A DNA stretch of 64,000 nucleotides, from contig JAMWET010001941.1 in assembly GCA_024036415.1 (NCBI GenBank), positions 7,501-71,500 on the forward strand, given 5' to 3'. The notes below the pieces were generated by a model that was not told where the DNA came from, searched no databases, and saw nothing but the letters and a program-made list of their open reading frames with translations. Both the position numbers and the translations under genes were made by a program. Shown here piece after piece: positions 37,501 through 47,401 of the stretch (within the stretch, counting starts at the first letter, position 1; each line of letters starts with the position of its first letter). Origin of the DNA: Prochilodus magdalenae (taxonomy: Eukaryota; Chordata; Actinopteri; Characiformes; Prochilodontidae).

Positions 37501-40500
37501 GTCCTGACCATTTGAAGAACAGGGTAATACTAGGGCTGTCAGTCGAATCGGATTCGCCTGTGCTGGCCGACGTATGTACATAATGTACATTATCTAGTAC
37601 TCAGTAAATCAGTCTGCATACGGTTCAGATCTGACGTCCTCCTCATTGAGAGAGTCAGCAGAGTCACAGGAACATATTTCTGAACTAAAGAGGCGGGGCT
37701 TATGATGATCGATCTGAACTGGAGCCTGATTTAATTACAGAGTTTAGCGTTGGGCAGCAGCGCGTACTTATACTAAACATTAACGCTTATGGCCTAGAAG
37801 AAGAAAAGAAGAACGGTAGAGCTGAAACCGTTATCTCTCGTTTATGGGCAGGCGTGTTTAGTGACTGTACTGATCTTTAAATAAAAATAATCTCAGCTGT
37901 AGATGAATAAATAGGAATATCTGTAATTTAGGTTCTAAAATAATGGAATTATAATAAAACAAATCCGCTCCGTTTTCCCGTCACCGCAAACAGCCGTTAT
38001 GTCTAAAACGAAAGTCAGCTCCCTCGCTTGAAGTCGATTTAAAGGGTCTCCAACTGACAGTTCGACTCGTCGACTTCTAGAGGACAGCCCTAATACAGTA
38101 CACGGAGAAACAGATGGACTACAGTCTGGACCTGTACACCTACAGAGTGTCCTGTATGGTCAGTGGAGCTGATGAGATGGACAATGAGCCTAGACGATGG
38201 GGACGATGTTTGAGTCATCAAATCACATAAATGAAACCATTATAATTATTTATATTTACGGTAACTGGCTCGCTATGATGTCAGTTGCAGCGCACGCTAG
38301 ACATTCCCGTATAAGCGCAGGCATTCTGTTTAAAGGAGAGCTGCATTCAGGGACTCGGCCGGACCGCACAGTAAAAATGTCACTGGACTCTTTCAACTTT
38401 ATTGAGCTCGTCTTGAGGGTGCGATGGATCAAGGCACTGCTGAGATCGACACACGCCCCCCGGTTGGGGGTCCGGTTTGAGGAGCAGCTGTTTTGAGCTG
38501 CCACGGGCAGCAGCTCTCAGAGGGCTCGCGTTCTGCTGTGTAGCAGCCAGGTCTCTACATCTGTCTGTTTTTATCTTCTAGTCTCAAGGAGGCCACGACC
38601 ACAGCCACGGAGAGCACAAAGAGGGAGAGGAGGAGGAGACGGACCTGCTCACACAGTTTGACGGCGTGTGGAAGGGTCTGACCGCCCTGGCAGGAATCTA
38701 CCTCCTTTTCATCATCGAACACTGCATCAGCATGGTCAAGCATTACAAAGACCAAGGGGTGAGGAGCTGTCCGACACAGGGAAGCAGAGCTGTTGCGTAG
38801 GCTTGGGTCAGGTCGGGGCAGGAGATGTTAGAAGCAAACCGGCCGTCAGGCTGGAGGCAGAGAATGATGGTGCCAAGAAGAGGCATACAGGCTAGTTTAG
38901 AGGTTGATGGAACCGGTGCCAAGCTGCATGAGTGAAGGGAAGCATAAAAGCAGCAGCGTTTCTGATTTCTAAGAAGTCTGGCCTTGCTTTGCTCCCCGCA
39001 GGGTAACTTCTGTAGGAGGAAAAAGAGAGGTGAGGAGGCGAAGATTGGGAGAAAGTTGTCGGACCACAAGCTGAACAGGCGCTCAGATGCCGAGTGGATG
39101 CATCTGAGACCACTGACTGAAGGTAAGCTCTTTACTGACCTGCTTTGGAAGACTGTGCACGACGGCAAAGCCTGAACACATACAGGTTAATATCCTTCAC
39201 CATTTGTACCAGATTGAGAATTGAGTTCCATCGTCAACACAAAGTGTGTGACCTGACCACTCATCTAAAGAACAGCTGCACCCAGAAGGAGGTGTGGGAG
39301 TGCGGGTGTGTTGGGAAGGAGGATAAAGGTGACCAGGATCAATAACTGGTGATAAATTTAGACTGATATGATCAATATTTATTGAGCTACACATACAGAA
39401 GTCTGTCTCTCAGTATGGCGTCGGGCCGCCGTGTTCGCTAACCCAACACGCCAGACGTCTCGGTATGGAGCTGTAGAGGTTCCTGATGGAGTCCTGTGAT
39501 AATCCATCCCATGCAGCTTGAACATCCTCACACAGTTCCTGCAGATGGTGCGGTAGGGGTGGAGGTGGAGGGGCACCAGGCCTTCTGGACGTGTGACTAC
39601 AAACCGTTCATCTTGGTGCTGACCACGGTGCCTCCACACACGGATTCGTTGGGCGTCTCCACCAAGACTAAAGCGGGACTCGTCACTGAAGATGACCCGC
39701 TGCCATTCTGAGTCACTCCATGACAGTCTGGTACGACACCACTGCAGTCTTTGGTGACGGTGACGTGGTGTTAAGGACAGTCGTGGTAACGGTCTGTGTG
39801 CATGTAGTCCTGCGTGGTGCAGCCGTCTGCCGATGGTGCTGCACTAACAGGAGGACTCATGGAGGACACCACTGCTCACTGGAGGTCTGTAGTGGTGGTG
39901 TTGGGTCAGTCAGGTACAGAGATAAGACTCGCCCTGGCTTACGTCACGTGTGTGGCCGAGTGTGAAACTGGATCATTAGCATGTCTCACCATGTCAAACC
40001 TACACACCAAGTTTCACTCCTGTGGGTTGACTCTGTCTGGGTGCAGCTGTTCTCTTGACACTGAGTGTATAATAACCTGTAGTTTGTAGAAGATCGGTGG
40101 AATTTCCTCGTGTATAAAAGGACGGTGGGATTAACGGTTTTTTATCCAATCAGGTTCCAACAACGAGACTCAGATGAACGAACTGCAGCCTTTGGACTCG
40201 CCCAGCAAGACCCAGCTGGCCGCCCCAGATACGCAGAACTCTCAGCAGGAGACCACAGTCGCAACAGAAAACGGCAGGAAGGCCAAAACAAAGAAGCACG
40301 GGCATTCGCACGGGCACGGCCACTCCCATCACGGGCACTGCCACTCCGACAAGGAGATGAAGGATGCCGGGATAGCCAGCATTGCTTGGATGGTCATCAT
40401 GGGCGATGGCATGCACAACTTCAGCGATGGACTGGCCATCGGTAAGACTAGCGGTGCTCTGTGTAGAAAGTGTTGGGGGTGGGGTTTAACCAAACATCGT

Positions 40501-43500
40501 TGATGATGCAGGTTTGAGGGATACCGTACTGAACGCTGTTCTGTTCCTCAGTCGGGGCCACGCTGCAGTAGTCTGTAAGGGTGTTGTCACAGTGGAGTGT
40601 TTTTATCCAGAGCTAGGACCGGTTTTCCAGTAATTCGGAATCTTTGGTCCAGTGTGAAAGCCCTTTAACAGGCCTCCGGTCAGTGTTCAGGGATCCGCCT
40701 CCAGTAAACTGGGAAGCTGGTTTATTTGATAGCATGACTGATTCCACCTCCTCGATTACTGGGAATAAACAAATCTAGGGAGGAAAAACACAGTGGGTTA
40801 TCACGTTGGATAATCGGAGAAGCGAAACTTCCAGATTACTCCAGATTCCCGATAATGAAGTATTGATTAGATAAAGCTGGGATTGGTTTTCTAAACTAAA
40901 CCTGATACTGGCCTTCAGTGATGAGGGGTGTGGAGATCCCGTGTATCCTAATACTAGTGATATCACTGTTCATACGCTCAGTATACATTACATCATCCAT
41001 GGCGGGGAGAAGTCTAGCCTTTCACTCACAGCAGGGCAAATAAGGCTATAGGGATCGGGAAAGCTGTGTGCTCTGAAATGCCCAAACGGCCCAGGAGCTT
41101 CCTGCTGAGGGACTGAATTCCTGCTCAGACTTTAGTATCAGGATCTGAAGGCATATCCCGATTATCTGACCGCTGGTTAACCAGGAGCTCTGCTTCTCTT
41201 GCAGGTGCTGCGTTTAGCGCCAACATAACCGGAGGCATCAGCACGTCCGTCGCTGTCTTCTGCCACGAGTTACCTCATGAACTGGGTAGGTGGTCCGGTT
41301 GAGGGAAGACCGGGGGTTTAAGTCGTCTCCTAAATGTTTCAGATCATCTAACAAATTTAATATGAGTCAAAGACAACACAAGTAAACACAAACTGAAGTT
41401 TTTAAACGAAGGTTTTTATTATAAAGGGAGGAAAAAAATCCAAACCTACACGGCCCTGGGTGAAAAAGTGTTTTTCTGAGGGGGGCAAACACTTTTTCAC
41501 GCCACTGTGTGTGTTATGTCAGACCTAATGTTCAGTCGGTGTAGGAAAGGTTGTAAGCTGGCCATAAGGGTGGAGCAGTCGATGCGAGCGCTGCCCGGCC
41601 AGCGAGGAGACGCCGTCCTGCAATATTTATCCTACTAGTGTGAGTAATGGGTTTTCATTTCCAATGATGCCTCTCACATCCCGCATCGATCCATCGCCTC
41701 ATCCCAGACATCAGCTTGGGAACAGCAGAGCAGAGGCTTCCATCCATCTCTCTCTGTTCGCCTCCCTCCTTTTTCGTTTGAACGGGAGGAAAACAAACAC
41801 TGACTGAAAGAGGTGTGTGCTAATCAATCAAGTCCCAGTCAAAACAATAGAGCAGGAAAAACATTCCCCAAATATTCATTCCGTGTCTGAGGTTACCTGT
41901 CCGGAACGTCCGCGCTTCCTCTCTGGAACCAGACATGACATAAACACTGTTCAGCACTAACCTTTTATAAGTCTGCATCGTTTCTGGCCCGGGCTGTTGT
42001 TTACGTTTCGGCGGCCCCTGCAGGAGCGATGAGTCTGCTAGCACTTCTCCATAACCGCGACAGGCCGGCTCTCTCAGCCCGAGATGCCAGGGCGGTGATG
42101 AGTGGTCTTTGCCACCCTGAGGCGAGGCTAATTGCCTCTGACGGCTGTTTTAATTGCTCCCGGTGACACGGTAGCAGAGGGAACTCGAGCGAGGGAAAGT
42201 GGCGAGGAAAGAAGAGGCACCGCGTCCGCCGCGTCACCTCGGTTTTCCTGAGATTGATAGATGTGCAAGCTGTGCGCTAATGTATTCAAGGCAGTAATTA
42301 GCGGGAAAGGAGGACAGGAGACGCAACGCGGAGGGAATCTAGGCCGTCGGCTCGGCTTCTCCTGGCTCTCGATCAAGAGCGTTTCCGCTAGGGCCGGCCT
42401 GTCTCTCGGCCGGGGAGCCAGACGGAGTGCCAGTTCTCTACAGAAGCGATTGTCAGTTTTAGCTCATCAGTCGGAATAATGTGCCGCGGAGATGAGTGCC
42501 GCGGAGATGAGTGCCGCGGAGCCGAGTGCGTGTTTGTTGGGTCAGTGAATCGTTCTGGTGTTGTGTGGTCGTGACGGCGTGCCTGTTTTTGCTTCCAGGT
42601 GACTTTGCGGTGCTGCTGAAAGCCGGCATGTCTGTGAAGCAGGCCATTGTGTATAACCTCCTCTCAGCCCTCATGGCCTACTTTGGCATGGTGATCGGCA
42701 CAGCTGTGGGGCAATACACACACAACGTCACCAGCTGGATCTTTGCCATCACTGCCGGCATGTTCCTCTACGTGGCCTTAGTGGACATGGTGAGTACTAA
42801 TAACCAGTGATGAGTCATGAAAAACTTCATCCAGACTTTGATACTGAAGTTAAGTGTAGCCAATCAGCCAGTATGTTTGGGGTCTGCAGCTCTCAGTAAC
42901 GCTAACCAGTCAGCTCTCAGTAGCAGTAACGCTAACCAGTCAGCCCAAGTAGCAGCAACGCTAGCCAATCAGCTCTCAGTAGCAGTAACACTAACCAATC
43001 AGCTCTCAGTAGCAGTAACGCTAACCAGTCAGCCCAAGTAGCAGCAACGCTAACCAGTCAGAGATCAGTAGCAATAATGCTAACCAATCAGCTCTTAGTA
43101 ACGCTAACCAGTCAGCCCAAGTAGCAGTAATGCTAACCAATCAGCTCTCAGTAGCAGTAACGCTAGCCAATCAGCTCTCAGTAGCAGTAACGTTAACCAG
43201 TCAGCTCTTAGTAGCAGTAACGCTAACCAGTCAGCCCAAGTAGCAGCAACGCTAGCCAATCAGCTCTCAGTAGCAGTAACGCTAACCAATCAGCTCTCAG
43301 TAGCAGTAACGCTAACCAGTCAGCCCAAGTAGCAGCAACGCTAACCAGTCAGAGATCAGTAGCAATAATGCTAACCAATCAGCTCTTAGTAACGCTAACC
43401 AGTCAGCCCAAGTAGCAGTAATGCTAACCAATCAGCTCTCAGTAGCAGTAACGCTAGCCAATCAGCTCTCAGTAGCAGTAACGTTAACCAGTCAGCTCTT

Positions 43501-45031
43501 AGTAGCAGTAACGCTAACCAGTCAGCTCTCAGTAGCAGTAACGCTAACCAGTCAGAGCTCAGTAGCAGTAACGCTAACCAGTCAGCTCTCAGTAGCAGTA
43601 ACGCTAACCAGTCAGCTCTTAGTAGCAGTAACGCTAACCAATCAGAGCTCAGTAGCAATAATGCTAACCAATCAGCTCTCAGTAGCAGTAATGCTAACCA
43701 GTCAGCTCTCAGTAGCAGTAACGCTAACCAGTCAGCTCTTAGTAGCAGTAACACTAACCAATCAGAGCTCAGTAGCAATAATGCTAACCAATCAGCTCTC
43801 AGTAGCAGTAATGCTAACCAATCAGCTCTCAGTAGCAGTAATGCTAACCAATCAGCTCTCAGTAGCAGTAATGCTAACCAATCAGCTCTCAGTAGCAGTA
43901 ATGCTAACCAGTCAGCTCTCAGTAGCAGTAATGCTAACCAATCAGCTCTCAGTAGCAGTAACGCTAACCAGTCAGCTCTCAGTAGCAGTAATGCTAACCA
44001 GTCAGCTCTCAGTAGCAGTAACGCTAACCAGTCAGCTCTCAGTAGCAGTAATGCTAACCAGTCAGCTCTCAGTAGCAGTAATGCTAACCAGTCAGCTCTC
44101 AGTAGCAGTAACGCTAACCAGTCAGCTCTCAGTAGCAGTAATGCTAACCAGTCAGCTCTCAGTAGCAGTAATGCTAACCAGTCAGCTCTCAGTAGCAGTA
44201 ACGCTAACCAGTCAGCTCTCAGTAGCAGTAATGCTAACCAGTCAGCTCTCAGTAGCAGTAATGCTAACCAGTCAGCTCTCAGTAGCAGTAATGCTAACCA
44301 GTCAGCTCTTAGTAGCAGTAACACTAACCAATCAGAGCTCAGTAGCAGTAATGCTAACCAGTCAGCTCTCAGTAGCAGTAATGCTAACCAGTCAGCTCTC
44401 AGTAGCAGTAATGCTAACCAGTCACCTCTCAGTAGCAATAATGCTAACCAGTCAGCTCTCAGTAGCAGTAATGCTAACCAGTCACCTCTCAGTAGCAGTA
44501 ATGCTAACCAGTCACCTCTCAGTAGCAGTAATGCTAACCAGTCAGCTCTCAGTAGCAGTAATGCTAACCAGTCAGCTCTTAGTAGCAGTAACACTAACCA
44601 ATCAGAGCTCAGTAGCAGTAATGCTAACCAGTCAGCTCTCAGTAGCAGTAATGCTAACCAGTCAGCTCTCAGTAGCAGTACCGCTAACCAGTCACCTCTC
44701 AGTAGCAGTAATGCTAACCAGTCAGCTCTCAGTAGCAGTGATCTCCCATTGTAAACTGGAGGAGCAGACGTCAGACGTGTGTTGGTTGGTGGACTGCTCC
44801 CGGGGTAATGCTCAGTCAGGCTAGTCATGGTTTCTGCTTCCATGTTCTGACCGAGCTCCTCCTCTCTGCCCTCACCAGCTGCCGGAGATGCTCCACGGCG
44901 ACAGTGAAGAGCACAAGCGCTGCCACCTGGGTCATTTCGTCCTGCAGAACCTGGGCATGCTCACCGGTTTTGCCATCATGCTGCTCATCGCCATTTTCGA
45001 GGACCACATCGTTCTGGACCTGAACTTCTAG
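30483..45031 (+). CDS. slc39a10: slc39a10 (ZIP10) zinc transporter, complete coding region in 9 exons
   Basis: Plasma-membrane zinc importer of the LIV-1 subfamily, moving Zn2+ into the cytosol; ZIP10 is known to pair with ZIP6 in mitosis and cell migration. Joining 30483-31577, 31882-32050, 36588-36763, 38582-38758, 39002-39122, 40154-40441, 41205-41285, 42599-42789 and 44879-45031 gives 2451 nt, 816 residues plus stop, with GT-AG at every junction and matching phases. Visible parts: signal peptide (about 1-25); His-rich ectodomain; prion-like segment with CPALLY (393-398); first membrane segments (about 423-480); His-rich cytosolic loop; HNFSDGLA (667-674) and [10 protein letters not shown] (695-704), the metal-binding motifs of membrane helices IV and V. 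The N-terminus [10 protein letters not shown] and neighbouring dnah7 favour ZIP10 over ZIP6. Human ZIP10 is of similar length (831). I see no frameshift or premature stop. Start: first of two adjacent ATGs; the second is equally possible. Confidence 0.96.
31882..32050 (+). CDS. slc39a10: slc39a10 coding exon 2 (prion-like membrane-proximal domain)
   Basis: Residues 366-421, starting [12 protein letters not shown] and including the [16 protein letters not shown] motif of the LIV-1 subfamily. This ectodomain segment is considered related to the prion protein fold. The acceptor is TTCTCTCTTAG and the donor CTCAG|GTACAG, leaving phase 1. The intron before it is only 304 bp. Confidence 0.94.
32051..33214. 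other. slc39a10 intron 2 of the coding region, left part
   Basis: No recognised element. GGTCAGCTGAGGTCAGCTGG near 32415 is a small tandem repeat. Confidence 0.5.
33215..33395 (-). mobile_element. tRNA-derived SINE fragment (reverse), copy 2
   Basis: Shares GGGGGTTAGGTACCTTGCTC and CAGGGAATCGAATCGGCTGC with the reverse complement of the SINE at 59366-59665. A (GTT)n run follows at 33415-33437. Confidence 0.7.
33690..34040 (+). mobile_element. Internally deleted Tc1-like transposon, copy B
   Basis: Matches copies A and C from ACCACCACTACAGACCTCCA to ATACCGAGAC. A further deletion at about 33850 (GACTGC joined to CGTGTGTGG) removes the catalytic DESRF segment. Both termini are absent. It lies in a slc39a10 intron. 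Confidence 0.85.
34650..35300 (-). mobile_element. Probable noncoding Tc1-like element remnant
   Basis: Phrases such as CCACAACATTCCTACTGGAT, TAAGATCAGGACTTCCAGAAC and CTTGCTTCATGACC resemble degenerate Tc1 transposase DNA (reverse strand) of common fish families. I could not define the ends. Confidence 0.45.
35735..35965. repeat. Degenerate GGCCCAC-type interspersed repeat
   Basis: Recurring phrases TGGGCCACAATCGGGCAAAG, TGGCCCACCTGGCCCA and GGTCCACTTCTGGCACAGAT at irregular spacing, resembling a diverged tandem repeat found in fish introns. Confidence 0.4.
36588..36763 (+). CDS. slc39a10: slc39a10 coding exon 3 (first transmembrane helices)
   Basis: Residues 422-480. [20 protein letters not shown] is transmembrane helix I, then [20 protein letters not shown] is helix II, ending [11 protein letters not shown] as in mammalian ZIP10. 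The acceptor is CTGTTCCAG and the donor CAT|GTGAGT. A 4.5 kb intron with repeats precedes it. Confidence 0.95.
37230..38205 (+). mobile_element. Tc1-family-like interspersed repeat interrupted by a nested insertion
   Basis: The flank TGTGGGGGTCCTGACCATTT, GAAGAACAGGGTAATAC resumes after the insertion as AGTACACGGAGAAACAGATGG ACTACAGTCTGG. The same phrase is uninterrupted at 54838-54905, so this copy was split by a younger element (37531-38094). Located in an slc39a10 intron. Confidence 0.7.
37531..38094. mobile_element. hAT-like nonautonomous element, about 565 bp, nested
   Basis: Terminal repeats TAGGGCTGTC and GACAGCCCTA bound the segment, and flanking AATAC/ATAC forms a short possible target duplication. 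The paralogous empty site at 54838-54905 supports the boundaries. No transposase inside; nonautonomous. Confidence 0.75.
38582..38758 (+). CDS. slc39a10: slc39a10 coding exon 4 (His/Glu loop and third transmembrane helix)
   Basis: Residues 481-539. It begins [19 protein letters not shown], a His- and Glu-rich loop, then [19 protein letters not shown], which is membrane helix III. The acceptor is TTATCTTCTAG and the donor GGG|GTGAGG, phase 0. Confidence 0.94.
39002..39122 (+). CDS. slc39a10: slc39a10 coding exon 5 (cytosolic loop, start)
   Basis: Residues 540-579. A short exon with a basic stretch ([11 protein letters not shown]) followed by [11 protein letters not shown], which is conserved in ZIP10. 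It forms the start of the cytosolic loop between helices III and IV. The acceptor is GCTCCCCGCAG and the donor GAAG|GTAAGC, leaving phase 1. Confidence 0.92.
39255..40071 (-). mobile_element. Internally deleted Tc1-like transposon, copy C (most complete)
   Basis: Both ends carry GAACAGCTGCACCCAG in inverted orientation (39270 and 40052), and the right end reaches GAGTGTATA. On the minus strand it holds the DESRF region (about 39675) and the C-terminal block ending EHGGPTPY. The same central deletion as in copy A shows that the family spread in deleted form. It sits in the intron between slc39a10 coding exons 5 and 6, opposite in orientation to the gene. Confidence 0.9.
40154..40441 (+). CDS. 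slc39a10: slc39a10 coding exon 6 (His-rich loop and helix IV)
   Basis: Residues 580-675. A variable Gln/Ser/Thr-rich linker leads into a His-Gly cluster ([17 protein letters not shown]), then [20 protein letters not shown] and NFSDGLAIG. His667, Asn668 and Asp671 belong to the metal site of helix IV. The linker is shorter than I recall in mammalian ZIP10. The acceptor is CCAATCAG and the donor ATCG|GTAAGA. Confidence 0.94.
40442..41204. other. slc39a10 intron, nothing recognised
   Basis: Unique-looking sequence with no element or exon. Confidence 0.5.
41205..41285 (+). CDS. slc39a10: slc39a10 coding exon 7 (helix V metal motif)
   Basis: Residues 676-702, [20 protein letters not shown] followed by HELPHEL. 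This carries most of the LIV-1 CHExPHExGD motif; the final GD comes from the next exon. The acceptor is CTCTTGCAG and the donor CTGG|GTAGGT, phase 1. Confidence 0.95.
41325..41515. mobile_element. Terminal fragment of a third Tc1-like family
   Basis: TGTTTCAGATCATCTAACAA, AAGACAACACAAGTAAACAC and TACACGGCCCTGGGTGAAAA, followed by AGTGTTTTTCTGAGG, match a widespread fish Tc1-like terminal region as I remember it. It carries inverted copies of CAAACACTTTTTCAC-type sequence at the right. Confidence 0.6.
41516..42479. other. slc39a10 intron with possible conserved noncoding sequence
   Basis: No repeats. The stretch around 41990-42300 has balanced composition, TAATTG motifs and few low-complexity runs, which is how conserved regulatory elements often look. 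This is an impression only. Confidence 0.3.
42480..42530. repeat. Short tandem repeat, 15-bp unit x3
   Basis: GATGAGTGCCGCGGA-type units repeated three times, ending about 70 bp before the acceptor of slc39a10 coding exon 8. Confidence 0.85.
42599..42789 (+). CDS. slc39a10: slc39a10 coding exon 8 (helices VI-VII)
   Basis: Residues 703-766. [20 protein letters not shown] and the following [20 protein letters not shown] and [18 protein letters not shown] match the C-terminal membrane core of ZIP10. The acceptor is TGCTTCCAG and the donor ATG|GTGAGT, phase 0. Confidence 0.95.
42885..44742. repeat. Minisatellite, 30-bp unit, about 60 copies (1.9 kb)
   Basis: Unit AGTAGCAGTAATGCTAACCA followed by GTCAGCTCTC. 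The left third is irregular, with AGCCCAAG and GAGATCAG variants, and shows a 291-bp block duplicated in tandem. The array fills about 90% of the last slc39a10 intron (42790-44878). Unit length divisible by three yields long open frames on both strands (467 and 482 codons), which I treat as artefacts. Confidence 0.97.
44879..45031 (+). CDS. slc39a10: slc39a10 last coding exon (C-terminus)
   Basis: Fifty residues, 767-816. [20 protein letters not shown] is followed by the last membrane helix and ends LDLNF before TAG at 45029-45031. The acceptor CCCTCACCAG lies about 140 bp after a 1.9 kb minisatellite that fills most of the preceding intron. Confidence 0.95.
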   Translation: MPEMLHGDSEEHKRCHLGHFVLQNLGMLTGFAIMLLIAIFEDHIVLDLNF

Positions 45032-47215
45032 CTGGACGCCGGGGACCCCAGCTACATCATTCCCCGTGCTTTTCGCTCTGTGACTTCGTCTTCATGGCGG
45101 TTACCGTCCTCCAAGCATGGCGCAAAGTGTCCTGTGTCTCATTCGCGTCCCTCGTAAGGAGGGCCTTCAGTGGCTTACAGTGGACATAGACATGCAGACG
45201 ACGACGTTTACATTCGACCCCTTTGACCACCCATCGTGTCTCTGCTTCCTGTGGACCAGTACGACTCGACTCAGCTCAGCGAAGACGGGGACATGCTGAC
45301 CGGGAGTCTCTCTGCTGGATCCCCTACCTTCAAGCATTCACACAGGCGGGACGCATAGATGTCTAATACGTATCTCTGTCAACATCTCCGTATCCAAACT
45401 GACTCGACGACGTTCCCGCATTCCCACCGCTGAAGACTCATCCCTTTAACTTCACTACAGTCTTACGAGGAGGGATCCCGGAGAGAGGCAGCTACTGCAG
45501 ACCCCCACCCGGTCTTCTCGAGCATCAGAGTCGTGCGTCCAGTAGGCTCGTGTTTTAGCCCCTAGTGTTTAGTGCGCTCACGGCATGACCCCTGACCCTT
45601 CGTGGCGAATGTGATGTGTCCTCCTGTGTGATGTCCAGTGTTGTCCTACCATCGTGGTGCTGAATCACAGGTCAGAGAGCTGGGTGCCCTCGGGGGTAGA
45701 ACCATCGAGCTGAGAAAGTGTGTACTGTACTGGGAATTACCGGCAGCATTTCGGATTTGTTTTGGTTTTTTGGGAGTTAAACTTGACGCTGTTCCGGAAC
45801 GCGCACGTTTCCAGCGACCGCACCTTGGATTCGTTTTCACCTGTCCTTTTCCGTTCTGTGTACATTCTACATCACTCCTTTTCCACTCTCTCTTTAGTTT
45901 TACTAACCCAATCAGTTGAGCCTTAGTAGTTTGGCCCTGCTCGGCGGCGGTTCGAGCGCTGGCCTACACCGTGTTATGACATGAACTGACTTCTACAGCC
46001 TACAGACTTGAACAATCTCCCGACTAGGCCGAGTAGTGTTTGCGTAGAGTACCGCGTCGGTTGGGAACATAGACCAGCAGATCTTAGTGATCATGATGAT
46101 TTGTTGACTCTTGCTTGATCTTCTCCTACATTACGGATTCATTACCAGTGGCTAATTGTTCGAGTGCTCTGTCGGGTCCGTTTGGCTCCACACATCCCGT
46201 ACAGCACGTACCAAACCTCTGATGACTAGATCTCTTACCTGCTTGGAAGACGACGCCGCTCACTCGTGCAGTTACACCCTTCCACCAGAGAGGTCTCCAA
46301 ATTCCCAAATCAGCTTGGAGTTAGGACTCCAGGGATTTCGGTTGCATCGTTTCTAAATTTCCTTTGACAATCCGAGCGAGGCTCCATCATGAACTGGACC
46401 TCATTAAGAAGCTCCAAAAGAACATTTTTGAAATCCTCCGCCCGTTTTTGCACTTGGATGCTTGGCGTTCGCTAAAACAGCGGAACATCCGGTTAATTAA
46501 GTTGACACGTTTGACATCCGGCTTTCCCCTTGTTTCCCGGTCGGCTCTGAGCTGACCTATAGACATTCCACAGTCTCCGCTGCCGGAGCGTGACGGGGTG
46601 TTAGGAGGCGGAGGCATGCCAACGTGCGATTCGCGCTTATCCCGTCACCGTGTGACGTTCGTTTGTTCAGTCGCGTTCATCAAACATGCTTCCTTTGATC
46701 CAACACATGCATGAGGCATGACGTAAATGGGATATCCGTATTGTTTGTTTGGGTCGATGCGTCGTGTGTTTTGATTTCTACTATTAAATAGCAGAAGAAA
46801 CACCCTGATCGTTCGCCTGACTGAAATTCAGCGGGGTCTGCTTTACTTCGGGGGCAGGATTTCAGCCTCCGCTCCGAGATCGGCAGACGTAGCTCCTAGA
46901 ATGATTGGGTTAGACCGAATCTGAGGCGAATTGATTATTTGGTCCATCTAGAAGATACTCTGAATTTCCAGTTTGGCAGCTTTGATTAGTGTGTGACCAA
47001 AAATATCTGTTTCCCCCCATGTGACGTTGGATATCCAGACGTATGAAGGTCCTGATCTTGCTTTCATCTTTTTCTTTCTTTCTTTTTTTATTTTTTTTGA
47101 TTCCTCTGTTGAGCAAAGCTGGGTGTATAAATGTTGTCACCACATTGGCCATTCTTGCTGGTTGTCTGTGTGCATTTCCCTGTGGAGAGGAAATAAAGTT
47201 TGTGAACAGCGCTTT
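45032..47215 (+). other. slc39a10: slc39a10 3' UTR
   Basis: Unique, non-repetitive sequence following the stop codon and leading to an AATAAA about 2.16 kb downstream. The open frames in it are short and match no family I know. The 3' boundary is inferred from the polyadenylation signal, not observed. Confidence 0.75.
47192..47197 (+). terminator. slc39a10: slc39a10 polyadenylation signal (AATAAA)
   Basis: A canonical AATAAA followed within about 25 bp by a TGTGAACAG/TTTCCGTGTTTGAGTGG GT-rich stretch, typical of a cleavage site. A second AATAAA at 47360-47365 could serve as a distal site and would overlap the 3' end of dnah7. Confidence 0.7.
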
Positions 47216-47395
47216 CCGTGTTTGAGTGGTTCCTAACGTGAGCCGTGCGGGTCGCTCCTCAGGTTGCCAGGCCCTGATCGATTCTCATTAAGCATCATAC
47301 ATAGGAAATGGTGTTAACTGGACCGTAATGGGCCGCTTTCCTCTGCAAGTGACCCAAACAATAAAGACGCGACACGGTCCGTCTGCTGCGGGATG

Positions 47396-47401
47396 TTTAT
47401 T
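47396..47401 (-). terminator. dnah7: dnah7 polyadenylation signal (AATAAA, minus strand)
   Basis: TTTATT on the plus strand, 173 bp past the dnah7 stop codon. The implied 3' UTR is about 190 bp, so the two convergent transcripts end about 170 bp apart. Confidence 0.65.

Noticed and set aside
43395..44843. Open frames of 482 (-) and 467 (+) codons as transmembrane or repeat proteins
   Set aside because: Both come from the same 30-bp array in an slc39a10 intron; unit length divisible by three explains them.
30483..45031. slc39a6 instead of slc39a10
   Set aside because: The N-terminal block, [13 protein letters not shown] segment, [11 protein letters not shown] exon and dnah7 neighbour all favour slc39a10.
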